Shown here one piece after another: positions 33,198 to 43,148 of a stretch of DNA of 64,000 bases. Position 1 is the first letter of the stretch. Each line of letters opens with the position of its first letter. Origin of the DNA: Ectopseudomonas chengduensis. GTDB lineage: Bacteria > Pseudomonadota > Gammaproteobacteria > Pseudomonadales > Pseudomonadaceae. The notes below the pieces were generated by a model. That model saw nothing but the letters and a program-made list of their open reading frames with translations. It did not search any database and was not told the DNA's origin. The translations under genes and the position numbers were made by a program. The stretch spans positions 62,001 through 126,000 of the forward strand of contig NZ_FMZQ01000016.1 of NCBI RefSeq assembly GCF_900102635.1, given 5' to 3'.

Positions 33198-35931
33198 GTT
33201 GCGCGCCACGCTGCGTCTGCAGCTGCACAAGGACTTCACCCTGCGCGACGCGGCAGCCCAGGTGCCCTACCTGGCGCAGCTGGGTATCAGCCACCTTTAC
33301 GCCTCGCCGATTCTCACCGCCCGCCCCGGCTCGCAACATGGCTACGACGTGATCGATCCGACCCGGATCAACCCCGAGCTGGGCGGCGAAGAAGCCCTGG
33401 TGCGACTGGTGAACATCCTGCGCGCCCATGACATGGGGCTGATTCTGGATATCGTACCCAACCACATGGCCGTAGGCGGCGACGGCAATCCCTGGTGGTT
33501 GGACGTACTGGAATGGGGGCAAGACAGCCCTTATGCAGACTTCTTCGATATCCAGTGGCAATCTCACGATCCCTTGCTCAGCGGCCAGCTGCTGGTGCCC
33601 TTCCTGCGCAGCGACTACGGCGAAGCGCTGCGTGACGGCACCCTGGAACTGGTGTTCGATGGCGAGCGCGGGCGCTTTCACGCCCAGCACTTCGAACACC
33701 GCCTGCCGCTGACGCCATCCAGCTACGCCAGCATCCTGCGCAGCAGTGACGATGCCGCGCTGCGCGAACTGGGTCAGCGCTTCGCCCGCCTGGGCAGCGC
33801 TGGCGACAGCCGTACACAAGCTGAGCAGCTGTGCGCCGAACTGGCCGCGCAGGCGCACAAGGTGCGTCCCCTGCTGGCCAGCTTTCAAGGCAGTGACGAA
33901 GCGGCGCAACAGCGCCTGCATGCGCTGCTCGAACGCCAGCATTACCGCGTGGCCAGTTGGCGTACCGCAGCGGATGACATCAACTGGCGGCGCTTTTTCG
34001 ATATCAACGAACTGGGGGCGCTGCGCGTCGAGCACAGCCAGGTGTTCGAGCAGACCCACGCCAAGGTCTTCGAGCTGATCGAGCGCGGCCTGATCGATGG
34101 CCTGCGCATCGACCATATCGACGGTCTGGCCAACCCGCGCGCCTATTGCAGCCGCCTGCGACGACGCCTCCGGCAACTGCGTGGCGACGCGCCCTTCCCC
34201 ATCTTCGTGGAGAAGATCCTCGGCGCTGGCGAACAGCTGCCGCAGGAGTGGCCGGTGGACGGCAGTACCGGCTACGAGTTCATGAACCAGGTGTCGCTGC
34301 TGCAACAGGATCCACACGGTGAGCTGCCGCTCAGCGAACTGTGGCAAGCGCTCAGCGGCCGGCCGACGGCCTTCGAGGACGAGATTCAGCAGGCGCGCCG
34401 CCTAGTGCTGGAAGGCTCGCTGGCCGGTGATCTGGAGGAAGTTTCCCAGCGCCTGCTGCACGTCGCCCGCCATGACATCGCCACGCGCGACCTGACCCTT
34501 GGCGCGATCCGCCGGACGCTGCGCGAGCTGATCGTGCACTTTCCGGTGTACCGCACCTATGCCCAGGCCTGTGGTCGCTCGCAGCAGGATCGGCGCTTCT
34601 TCCAGCAGGCGCTTGACGGCGCGCGGCAGACCCTGGCCGAGGCTGACTGGCCCCTGCTGCCGCATCTCGACGACTGGCTCGGCGGCGCCTTCCTGCGTGC
34701 ATTGCCGCCCGGCCGTGCGCGGCGCCTGCGTGCCCAGGCGCTGACGCGCTTCCAGCAGCTGACTTCGCCAGTGGCCGCCAAGGCCGTGGAAGACACCGCG
34801 CTGTATCGCGCCGGCGTGCTGCTGTCGCGCTATGACGTGGGCTTCGATGCCGAGCACTTCAGCGCCAGCGTCGAACGTTTCCATCAGGCCTGCCGCGAAC
34901 GTGCAGCGCAACATCCGCTGAACCTGCTGGCGACCGCCACCCATGACCACAAGCGTGGCGAAGACTGCCGCGCGCGTCTGGCAGTGCTCAGCGAACGCGC
35001 CGCCTGGTACGCCGAGCGCGTCCGGCATTGGCAGCGCCTTGCGCAACCGCTGCGTAGCAGCTATCAGCAGGCGCCGGATGGCGGCGAAGAGGCGATTCTC
35101 TATCAGGCGCTGATCGGCAGTTGGCCGCTGGGACTGCAGGCGGACGATGACGTCGGCCTGGATGCTTACCTGCAACGCCTGCTCGGCTGGCAGCACAAGG
35201 CGCTGCGCGAGGCCAAGCTCAACAGCGCCTGGAGTGCGCCGAACGACGATCACGAAAGCGCCTGCGCGGACTTCCTCAGGCGCCTGCTGGTCGAGCCCGA
35301 TGGCCTGGCGCTGCGGCGCGAACTGGCCAGCACGGTGACCACCATCGCGCCGGCTGGCGCCCTGAACGGCCTGACGCAATGCCTGCTGCGCATGACCACC
35401 CCCGGCGTGCCCGATCTGTACCAGGGCTGCGAGTTCTGGGATTTCAGCCTGGTCGACCCGGATAACCGTCGCCCGGTGGACTTCGCCGCGCGACAGGCCG
35501 CATTACAGGCCGGGGACGTGCCAGCGGCGATGCTGGCCAGCTGGCAGAACGGGCGCATCAAACAATGGCTGATCCAGCAGGTCCTGGCGATTCGTGCGGC
35601 GCATTCCTCGCTGTTCAGCCAGGGCAGTTACCAGCCCCTGGCGGTCACGGGCAGACACGCCGTCCAGGTGCTCGCCTTCCTGCGTAGTCACGGTGACGAG
35701 CACCTGCTGGTGATCGTGCCGCGCCTGACCGCCGGCCTGCTCGCAGAACACGACCGGCCCCATGTACCCGCACAGCGCTGGGGCGACACCACCGTGGTGC
35801 TGCCGGTCGGACTGAACGACGGACATGTCACCGGCCTGCTCACCCCCTGCCAGGTCGCAACGCACGAGGGCGTGCCACTTGCCGACGCGCTGGCCGAGTT
35901 GCCGGTCAACCTGCTTCGCCTTACCCCTTGA
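33190..35931 (+). CDS. treY: Maltooligosyl trehalose synthase
   Basis: 913 aa, at the long end for the family. A GH13 enzyme with the typical start TLRLQLHKDFTLRDA and YLAQLGISHLYASPIL, the nucleophile region GLIDGLRIDHIDGLANP and the acid in IFVEKIL. It converts the reducing-end alpha-1,4 bond of a maltooligosaccharide into the alpha-1,1 bond of trehalose, and TreZ then releases it. It overlaps malQ and is followed after 16 bp by a DUF2934 gene. Confidence 0.96.
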   Translation: MTELRATLRLQLHKDFTLRDAAAQVPYLAQLGISHLYASPILTARPGSQHGYDVIDPTRINPELGGEEALVRLVNILRAHDMGLILDIVPNHMAVGGDGNPWWLDVLEWGQDSPYADFFDIQWQSHDPLLSGQLLVPFLRSDYGEALRDGTLELVFDGERGRFHAQHFEHRLPLTPSSYASILRSSDDAALRELGQRFARLGSAGDSRTQAEQLCAELAAQAHKVRPLLASFQGSDEAAQQRLHALLERQHYRVASWRTAADDINWRRFFDINELGALRVEHSQVFEQTHAKVFELIERGLIDGLRIDHIDGLANPRAYCSRLRRRLRQLRGDAPFPIFVEKILGAGEQLPQEWPVDGSTGYEFMNQVSLLQQDPHGELPLSELWQALSGRPTAFEDEIQQARRLVLEGSLAGDLEEVSQRLLHVARHDIATRDLTLGAIRRTLRELIVHFPVYRTYAQACGRSQQDRRFFQQALDGARQTLAEADWPLLPHLDDWLGGAFLRALPPGRARRLRAQALTRFQQLTSPVAAKAVEDTALYRAGVLLSRYDVGFDAEHFSASVERFHQACRERAAQHPLNLLATATHDHKRGEDCRARLAVLSERAAWYAERVRHWQRLAQPLRSSYQQAPDGGEEAILYQALIGSWPLGLQADDDVGLDAYLQRLLGWQHKALREAKLNSAWSAPNDDHESACADFLRRLLVEPDGLALRRELASTVTTIAPAGALNGLTQCLLRMTTPGVPDLYQGCEFWDFSLVDPDNRRPVDFAARQAALQAGDVPAAMLASWQNGRIKQWLIQQVLAIRAAHSSLFSQGSYQPLAVTGRHAVQVLAFLRSHGDEHLLVIVPRLTAGLLAEHDRPHVPAQRWGDTTVVLPVGLNDGHVTGLLTPCQVATHEGVPLADALAELPVNLLRLTP

Positions 35932-35947
35932 TCACAGGAGTCACGCC

Positions 35948-36199
35948 ATGAATATCGATGAGCAGCGCATACGCGAGTTTGCCTTTCAGATCTGGGAATC
36001 CGAAGGCCGCCCCCATGGCCAGCACGAGCGCCACTGGAAGATGGCCAGCAAGCTGGCCGAAGCCGAGGCGCAAGCCCAAACCACAGCCAAGCCGAGACGC
36101 ATCAGCAAACCCAAGACGGTGCCGCTGAGCGAAGCCGAGCAGCCGGCATTGCTGAAGAAACCCCGTGCCCCGCGCACGCCCAAGACGCCGAAAGCCTGA
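35948..36199 (+). CDS. DUF2934 small protein
   Basis: 83 aa from the ATG at 35948, with CAGGAGTCACGCC before it. Residues 1-45 match DUF2934 (RIREFAFQIWESEGRPHGQHERHWKMA), a short module common in stress and glycogen loci. The rest is a basic, proline- and lysine-rich tail (KKPRAPRTPKTPKA) that might bind nucleic acid. Function unknown. It lies between treY and glgX in the operon. Confidence 0.88.
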   Translation: MNIDEQRIREFAFQIWESEGRPHGQHERHWKMASKLAEAEAQAQTTAKPRRISKPKTVPLSEAEQPALLKKPRAPRTPKTPKA

Positions 36200-36209
36200 G
36201 GTCACCATC

Positions 36210-38324
<2,115 letters not shown>

Positions 38325-38346
38325 AGGCCGCCGCGAAAAAAAGCCT

Positions 38347-38374
38347 GAACCCTGCTTCCGTCTGCCAACTCGAA
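38347..38374 (+). promoter_or_regulatory. ECF-type promoter candidate upstream of the alcohol dehydrogenase gene
   Basis: GAACCC (38347-38352), 17 bp, then TCGAA (38370-38374), 132 bp before the ATG at 38507, in the only substantial gap between glgX and the dehydrogenase gene. Confidence 0.4.
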
Positions 38375-38506
38375 AAATACAGATGCTGGGACAACCCATG
38401 ACGCCGCTCGAGCGTAACGCCGGCTTTCGGCGCGCGTGGTGCTTCGCGTCAGTCCCCAGCAAACAATCACCTACGCCGGCCAGCTGGCCGGCCTCGGGAG
38501 AGATTC

Positions 38507-39775
38507 ATGAAAGCAGTGGTTTTCCATGACATTGACGATATCCGCCTGGACGACGTAGCGGAACCCGAGGTGCAGGCCAGTACCGATGCGGTCATCCGCA
38601 TTACCGCCTCGGCCATCTGCGGCACCGACCTGCATTTCGTGCGCGGCACCGTGGGTGGCATGCGCAAAGGCACCATCCTCGGTCATGAGGCGGTAGGTAT
38701 CGTCGAGGCGCTGGGCAGCGATGTGCGCAACCTCAACATCGGTGATCGCGTCGTGGTGCCCTCCACCATCGCCTGTGGCAACTGCAGCTATTGCCGCGCC
38801 GGTTACTACGCCCAGTGCGACGAGGCCAACCCCAACGGCAAGCAGGCCGGCACCTCCTTTTACGGCGGGCCGGAAATCACCGGGGCCTTCCATGGCCTGC
38901 AGGCGGAGATGGCGCGTATCCCCTTCGCCAATATCGGCCTGGTGAAACTGCCCAGCGAGATCAGCGACGATCAGGCTATCCTGCTCTCCGATATCTTCCC
39001 CACCGGTTATTTCGGCGCGAAGCTGGCCGAAGTCGGCAGCGGTGATACCGTCGCCGTTTTCGGCGCCGGGCCGGTCGGCCAGTTCGCCATCGCCAGCGCC
39101 AAGCTGCTTGGTGCCGCGCGTGTATTCGCCATCGACCACCTCGACGACCGTCTGGACATGGCACGCCGTCAAGGCGCCGAGGTCATCAACTTCGACCGTG
39201 AAGACCCGGTCGACACCCTGCGCCGACTGACCAACGGCATCGGCGTGGACCGCGCCATCGATGCCGTGGGCGTCGATGCGCAGTGCCCTGCTCATGGCCA
39301 CTCGCCACGCCAGCCCGAAGGCCAAGAGTGGCAACCGGGCGACGCCCCCGAGCAGGCCTTGCAGTGGGCCGTCGACGCCCTGGCCAAGGCAGGCACGCTG
39401 GGCATCATCGGCGTTTATCCGCACCAGGCGCGCGAGTTTCCCATCGGCCAGGCGATGAACAAGAACCTCAGCGTCAACATGGGCAACTGCAACCATCGTC
39501 GCTACATCCCGCAACTGATCGAGATGGTCCTGGCCGGGCGCATCGACCCGGCGAAGATACTCACCCAGGTCAAGCCCATGAGCGACGCCATCGAAGCCTT
39601 CAAGGCCTTCGACCGGCGTGACAGCGGCTGGATCAAGGTGCAGTTGCAGCCGGCGAAGAACGACGCCAGCCACGGCAGCGAGGAGCAGGTGCACGGCGGT
39701 GCCATTCTTGACCGCGCCATCGCCGAGGCCGATCCGCTCGGTGAGTCGCGCTCGAAAAAGCCCGGCAGCCTGTGA
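38507..39775 (+). CDS. Zinc-dependent alcohol dehydrogenase, glutathione-independent formaldehyde dehydrogenase-like
   Basis: 422 aa. MDR fold with the catalytic zinc ligands in ICGTDLHF and GHEAVG, and the structural zinc cysteines in CGNCSYCRAGYYAQC. The NAD motif is VFGAGPVGQFA. The insertion in the middle (HGHSPRQPEGQEWQPGDAPEQ) and the long C-terminus resemble the FdhA/PFDH subgroup that oxidises formaldehyde or other aldehydes without glutathione. The start has CGGGAGAGATTC before the ATG. The next gene follows after 16 bp. The true substrate is unknown. Confidence 0.88.
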   Translation: MKAVVFHDIDDIRLDDVAEPEVQASTDAVIRITASAICGTDLHFVRGTVGGMRKGTILGHEAVGIVEALGSDVRNLNIGDRVVVPSTIACGNCSYCRAGYYAQCDEANPNGKQAGTSFYGGPEITGAFHGLQAEMARIPFANIGLVKLPSEISDDQAILLSDIFPTGYFGAKLAEVGSGDTVAVFGAGPVGQFAIASAKLLGAARVFAIDHLDDRLDMARRQGAEVINFDREDPVDTLRRLTNGIGVDRAIDAVGVDAQCPAHGHSPRQPEGQEWQPGDAPEQALQWAVDALAKAGTLGIIGVYPHQAREFPIGQAMNKNLSVNMGNCNHRRYIPQLIEMVLAGRIDPAKILTQVKPMSDAIEAFKAFDRRDSGWIKVQLQPAKNDASHGSEEQVHGGAILDRAIAEADPLGESRSKKPGSL

Positions 39776-39791
39776 GCGAGCGTGGCCGAGC

Positions 39792-40580
39792 ATGAACAAC
39801 ACCATCGCCAAACCGGAGGTGATCATCGACCGCGTGACGCCGGTCAAGCGCCTGCGCGTGCTGACGATCAACACGCACAAGGGCTTCACCGCTCTCAACC
39901 GTCGCTTCATCCTGCCGGAGCTGCGTAGCGCCGTGCAGGCTACCGGGTCGGACTTGGTATTCCTGCAGGAGGTGCTCGGCAACCATGCCCTGCACGCCAA
40001 GCGTTTCCATGACTGGCCCAGCGTGCCGCAGTACGAATTTCTCGCCGACAGCATGTGGCCGCAGTTCGCCTACGGGCGCAACGCCGTGTACCCGGCTGGT
40101 GATCACGGCAACGCCCTGCTCTCGCGCTTTCCCATCCTCGAGTATCACAACCTCGACGTGACGGTCAGCGGCACCGAGCAGCGCGGCCTGCTGCATTGTC
40201 GCCTCGATGTACCCGGGCAGGACGCCGTGCATGCAGTGTGCGTGCACCTGGGTTTGCGTGAGGCGCATCGTCGTCAGCAGATGGGCTTGTTGCTGGATTT
40301 GCTGGCGACCTTCGAACCCGGTGCGCCGGTAATCGTCGCCGGCGATTTCAACGACTGGCGTCTACGCGCAGACGATCTGTTGGCGCCGCATGGCCTGCGC
40401 GAGGCGTTCGAGCATCGCCACGGCAAGCCCGCGCGCAGTTTTCCAGCGCGCATGCCGCTGCTGCGCCTGGATCGCATCTACACCCGCAATGCCACGGCAC
40501 ACGAGCCGCAGGTGTTGTCCACCCGGCCCTGGTCGCACCTCTCCGACCACGCGCCACTCGCTGCGGAGATTCACCTGTGA
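39792..40580 (+). CDS. Endonuclease/exonuclease/phosphatase family protein (YbhP-like)
   Basis: 262 aa from the ATG at 39792. EEP fold with LRVLTINTHKGF, the metal/catalytic glutamate in VFLQEVLGNH, the VCVHLGLR region, GDFNDW and the final SDHAPL. Homologues are nucleases or phospholipid/inositol phosphatases. Its position directly before clsB and a YbhN-like gene matches the E. coli ybhP-clsB-ybhN order, so a role in lipid metabolism is likely. It overlaps clsB by 4 bp. Confidence 0.88.
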   Translation: MNNTIAKPEVIIDRVTPVKRLRVLTINTHKGFTALNRRFILPELRSAVQATGSDLVFLQEVLGNHALHAKRFHDWPSVPQYEFLADSMWPQFAYGRNAVYPAGDHGNALLSRFPILEYHNLDVTVSGTEQRGLLHCRLDVPGQDAVHAVCVHLGLREAHRRQQMGLLLDLLATFEPGAPVIVAGDFNDWRLRADDLLAPHGLREAFEHRHGKPARSFPARMPLLRLDRIYTRNATAHEPQVLSTRPWSHLSDHAPLAAEIHL

Positions 40581-41779
40581 GCGGCATATGGCGGGACGGC
40601 AACCAGCTGCGCCTGCTGATCAATGGCGAAGACTATTACCCGCGGGTGTTCGAATGCATTCGCGCGGCGCGCATCGAAGTGCTGCTGGAAACCTTCATTA
40701 TTCGTGAGGACAAGGTCGGCCTCGAACTGCAACAGGTGCTGATCGAGGCCGCGCGGCGTGGCGTGCGCGTGGTCACCGCCGTGGACGGCTACGGCACCGC
40801 CGACCTGCAGCATGAGTACGTCGCAGCGCTGACCCGCGAGGGGGTAAAGATCCATGTCTTCGATCCCAGCCCACGGCGCTTTGGCATGCGTACCAACCTG
40901 TTCCGCCGCCTTCATCGCAAGCTGGTGGTGATCGACGGCCAGTGCGCCTTTGTCGGCGGCATCAACTATTCGGCCGATCACCTCGGCGACTTCGGCGAGA
41001 TGGCCAAGCAGGACTATGCCGTCGAGGTGAGCGGCCCGATCGTCAGCGACCTGCACGTGGCCATGCTGCGCCTGCTACGCCCGGCGTTCAGCGAGCCGAG
41101 CCCGGCGCAGCCCTCCAGAGAGCCGGTGGGCGATGCGCGGGTGATGCTGCTGGAGCGCGATAACGAGCGCCACACCACCGATATCGAAGACGAACACCTG
41201 CGCGCCTTCGAATCGGCGCGCAAGCACCTGGTGATCGCCAACGCCTATTTCTTCCCCGGCTACCGTGTGCTGCGCGCCTTGCGCAACGCGGCGGAACGCG
41301 GCGTGCAGGTGACCCTGATCCTGCAGGGCCAACCGGACATGCGCTGGGTCCAGGCCTTTTCTCGCCTGCTCTACAACTACCTGCTACGCCACGGTGTGGT
41401 GATCTACGAATACTGCCAGCGCCCGCTGCACGGCAAGGTGGCGTTGGTGGATGACGAATGGTCCACGGTCGGTTCGAGCAACCTCGACCCACTGAGCCTG
41501 GCATTGAATCTGGAGGCCAATCTGGTGATCCGTGACCGGACCTTCAACCACTACCTGCATGAGCACTTGCTCGCGCTTTCTAGCGAACACTGCAAGCGCA
41601 TCGAACTGGAGCGGGTGATACGCGGCTACTGGTGGCGCGCACCGCTGGTGTTCCTGTGCTTTCACTTTCTGCGCCGCTTCCCGGCCATCGCCGGCTGGCT
41701 GCCGGCGCACCGCAAGAACCTGAAGCCGCTGGAGCCAATCGACAAGGCCCGCGGTTACGAAGAGGAAAAGACTGGATGA
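40577..41779 (+). CDS. clsB: Cardiolipin synthase B
   Basis: 400 aa with a GTG start overlapping the upstream stop. Two phospholipase D HKD motifs are present: HRKLVVIDGQCAFVGGINYS and HGKVALVDDEWSTVGSSNLD. ClsB-type enzymes make cardiolipin at the inner membrane. It lacks the N-terminal membrane helices of ClsA, which fits the ClsB class. It overlaps the YbhN-like gene by 4 bp. Confidence 0.93.
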   Translation: MSGIWRDGNQLRLLINGEDYYPRVFECIRAARIEVLLETFIIREDKVGLELQQVLIEAARRGVRVVTAVDGYGTADLQHEYVAALTREGVKIHVFDPSPRRFGMRTNLFRRLHRKLVVIDGQCAFVGGINYSADHLGDFGEMAKQDYAVEVSGPIVSDLHVAMLRLLRPAFSEPSPAQPSREPVGDARVMLLERDNERHTTDIEDEHLRAFESARKHLVIANAYFFPGYRVLRALRNAAERGVQVTLILQGQPDMRWVQAFSRLLYNYLLRHGVVIYEYCQRPLHGKVALVDDEWSTVGSSNLDPLSLALNLEANLVIRDRTFNHYLHEHLLALSSEHCKRIELERVIRGYWWRAPLVFLCFHFLRRFPAIAGWLPAHRKNLKPLEPIDKARGYEEEKTG

Positions 41780-42750
41780 ATGTCGCTCCCAACAACCCCT
41801 GGATGCGCTGGGGCAAACGCGCACTCACCCTGTTCTTTCTCCTGGCCGTACCAGCTCTGCTGTACATGCTGGCGCGCAATCTGGACTGGAGCGAAGTGCG
41901 CCAGGCGCTCAGCGATTACAGCGCACAGACCCTGCTGGTGGGCGCGCTGATCGCCTGCGCCAGCTATCTGGTATTTGGCTGCTACGACCTGCTGGGCCGC
42001 CATTACAGTCGCCACCACTTGCCGGCACGCCAGGTCCTGCCGGTGGCGATGGTCTGCTACGCCTTCAACCTCAACTTCACCACCTGGATCGGCGGTGTGG
42101 CCATGCGCTACCGCCTGTACATGCGCCTGGGCCTTAGCGCCTCGACGGTAACGCGCATCCTCAGCCTCAGCCTGCTGACCAACTGGACCGGCTACATGGC
42201 GCTGGCTGGGGTGATCTTCTCCCTGCGCCTGGTACAGCTGCCCGACAACTGGGGGCTGGGCATGACCGGGCTGCAGCTGCTGGGCTTTGCCCTGTTGGGT
42301 GTGGTCAGCGCCTATGTCGGTATCTGCGCCTTTTCCCGTCAGCGCGTATGGCACCTGCGCGAGCGTTCGATCACCCTGCCTTCGTTGCGCATGGCGGTGA
42401 TGCAGATAGTCCTGGGCGCGAGCAACTGGTCGCTGATGGCGGCCCTGATCTACTGGCTATTGCCGGAAGGCGCCGCCTACACCTCGGTGCTCGGGGTGCT
42501 GCTGATCAGCTGCATGGCGGCGGCGGTGGCGCACATACCCGCCGGGCTGGGCGTGCTCGAGGCGGTGTTTCTCGCCCTGCTGCAGCATCAATACAGCCAG
42601 GCCAGTCTGATCGCCGCCCTGCTCGCCTATCGCGTGCTCTATTACCTGCTGCCGCTGCTGCTGGCCAGCGCTACCTACCTGGTACTGGAAAAGCGTGCGA
42701 AAACGCTGCGCAAGCGTGGCGAACAAGGTGTCGAGACCCAGCCCGGCTAA
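41776..42750 (+). CDS. YbhN/UPF0104 (lysylphosphatidylglycerol synthase-like) membrane protein
   Basis: 324 aa from the ATG at 41776, which overlaps the clsB stop. About eight membrane helices are visible. The region around AHIPAGLGVLEAVFLALL carries the conserved IPxGxGxxE pattern of the MprF/UPF0104 flippase-like domain. It lacks the aminoacyl-transferase half of MprF. Linked to clsB, it probably moves or binds phospholipids in the inner membrane. Last gene of the EEP-clsB-ybhN operon. Confidence 0.88.
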   Translation: MNVAPNNPWMRWGKRALTLFFLLAVPALLYMLARNLDWSEVRQALSDYSAQTLLVGALIACASYLVFGCYDLLGRHYSRHHLPARQVLPVAMVCYAFNLNFTTWIGGVAMRYRLYMRLGLSASTVTRILSLSLLTNWTGYMALAGVIFSLRLVQLPDNWGLGMTGLQLLGFALLGVVSAYVGICAFSRQRVWHLRERSITLPSLRMAVMQIVLGASNWSLMAALIYWLLPEGAAYTSVLGVLLISCMAAAVAHIPAGLGVLEAVFLALLQHQYSQASLIAALLAYRVLYYLLPLLLASATYLVLEKRAKTLRKRGEQGVETQPG

Positions 42751-42861
42751 CGAGGCCAAACAACCTACTGACGCGGGGTGCGCCATGCGCACCGGCTGCG
42801 CAAGACATCGGGGCCGGTGCGCGCAGCGCACCGCTACGGGCAACCACCCGGCGGATGGCGG

Positions 42862-42890
42862 GAACTCACGAGCGCGCTACGCAGGTCTAT
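42862..42890 (+). promoter_or_regulatory. Possible ECF-type promoter for the 73-aa protein gene
   Basis: GAACTC (42862-42867), 18 bp, then TCTAT (42886-42890), 32 bp before the ATG at 42923. The spacer is one base longer than in the core motif set. Confidence 0.3.
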
Positions 42891-42922
42891 CTCACATCAT
42901 TCAGCAAAACCGGAGGCATATC

Positions 42923-43144
42923 ATGGCCAAGCCACTGCATCTGATCAGCTACATCCTGCACAACCAGCCGCACAGCGTCGAAGTCGAGTCGGATCGCGAA
43001 CAGCTCACGCCCCACCAGGCGCGCTTCTATCTCAGCGCCCTGCACACCTTCGAGTGGCCCAACGAGTTCACCGACGTGCAGGTCACGCGCATCCTGCATC
43101 CGAAGAAAGGCGGCAGTACGCCGGCACACCGCGTACAGCGCTGA
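42923..43144 (+). CDS. Small conserved hypothetical protein
   Basis: 73 aa with CCGGAGGCATATC before the ATG. A soluble, histidine-containing protein (PLHLISYILHNQPHSVEVES, then a basic end). Family not recognised. Its stop lies 4 bp from the convergent glgP stop. Its own candidate promoter suggests it is a separate stress gene rather than part of the clsB operon. Confidence 0.7.
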   Translation: MAKPLHLISYILHNQPHSVEVESDREQLTPHQARFYLSALHTFEWPNEFTDVQVTRILHPKKGGSTPAHRVQR

Positions 43145-43148
43145 AACC

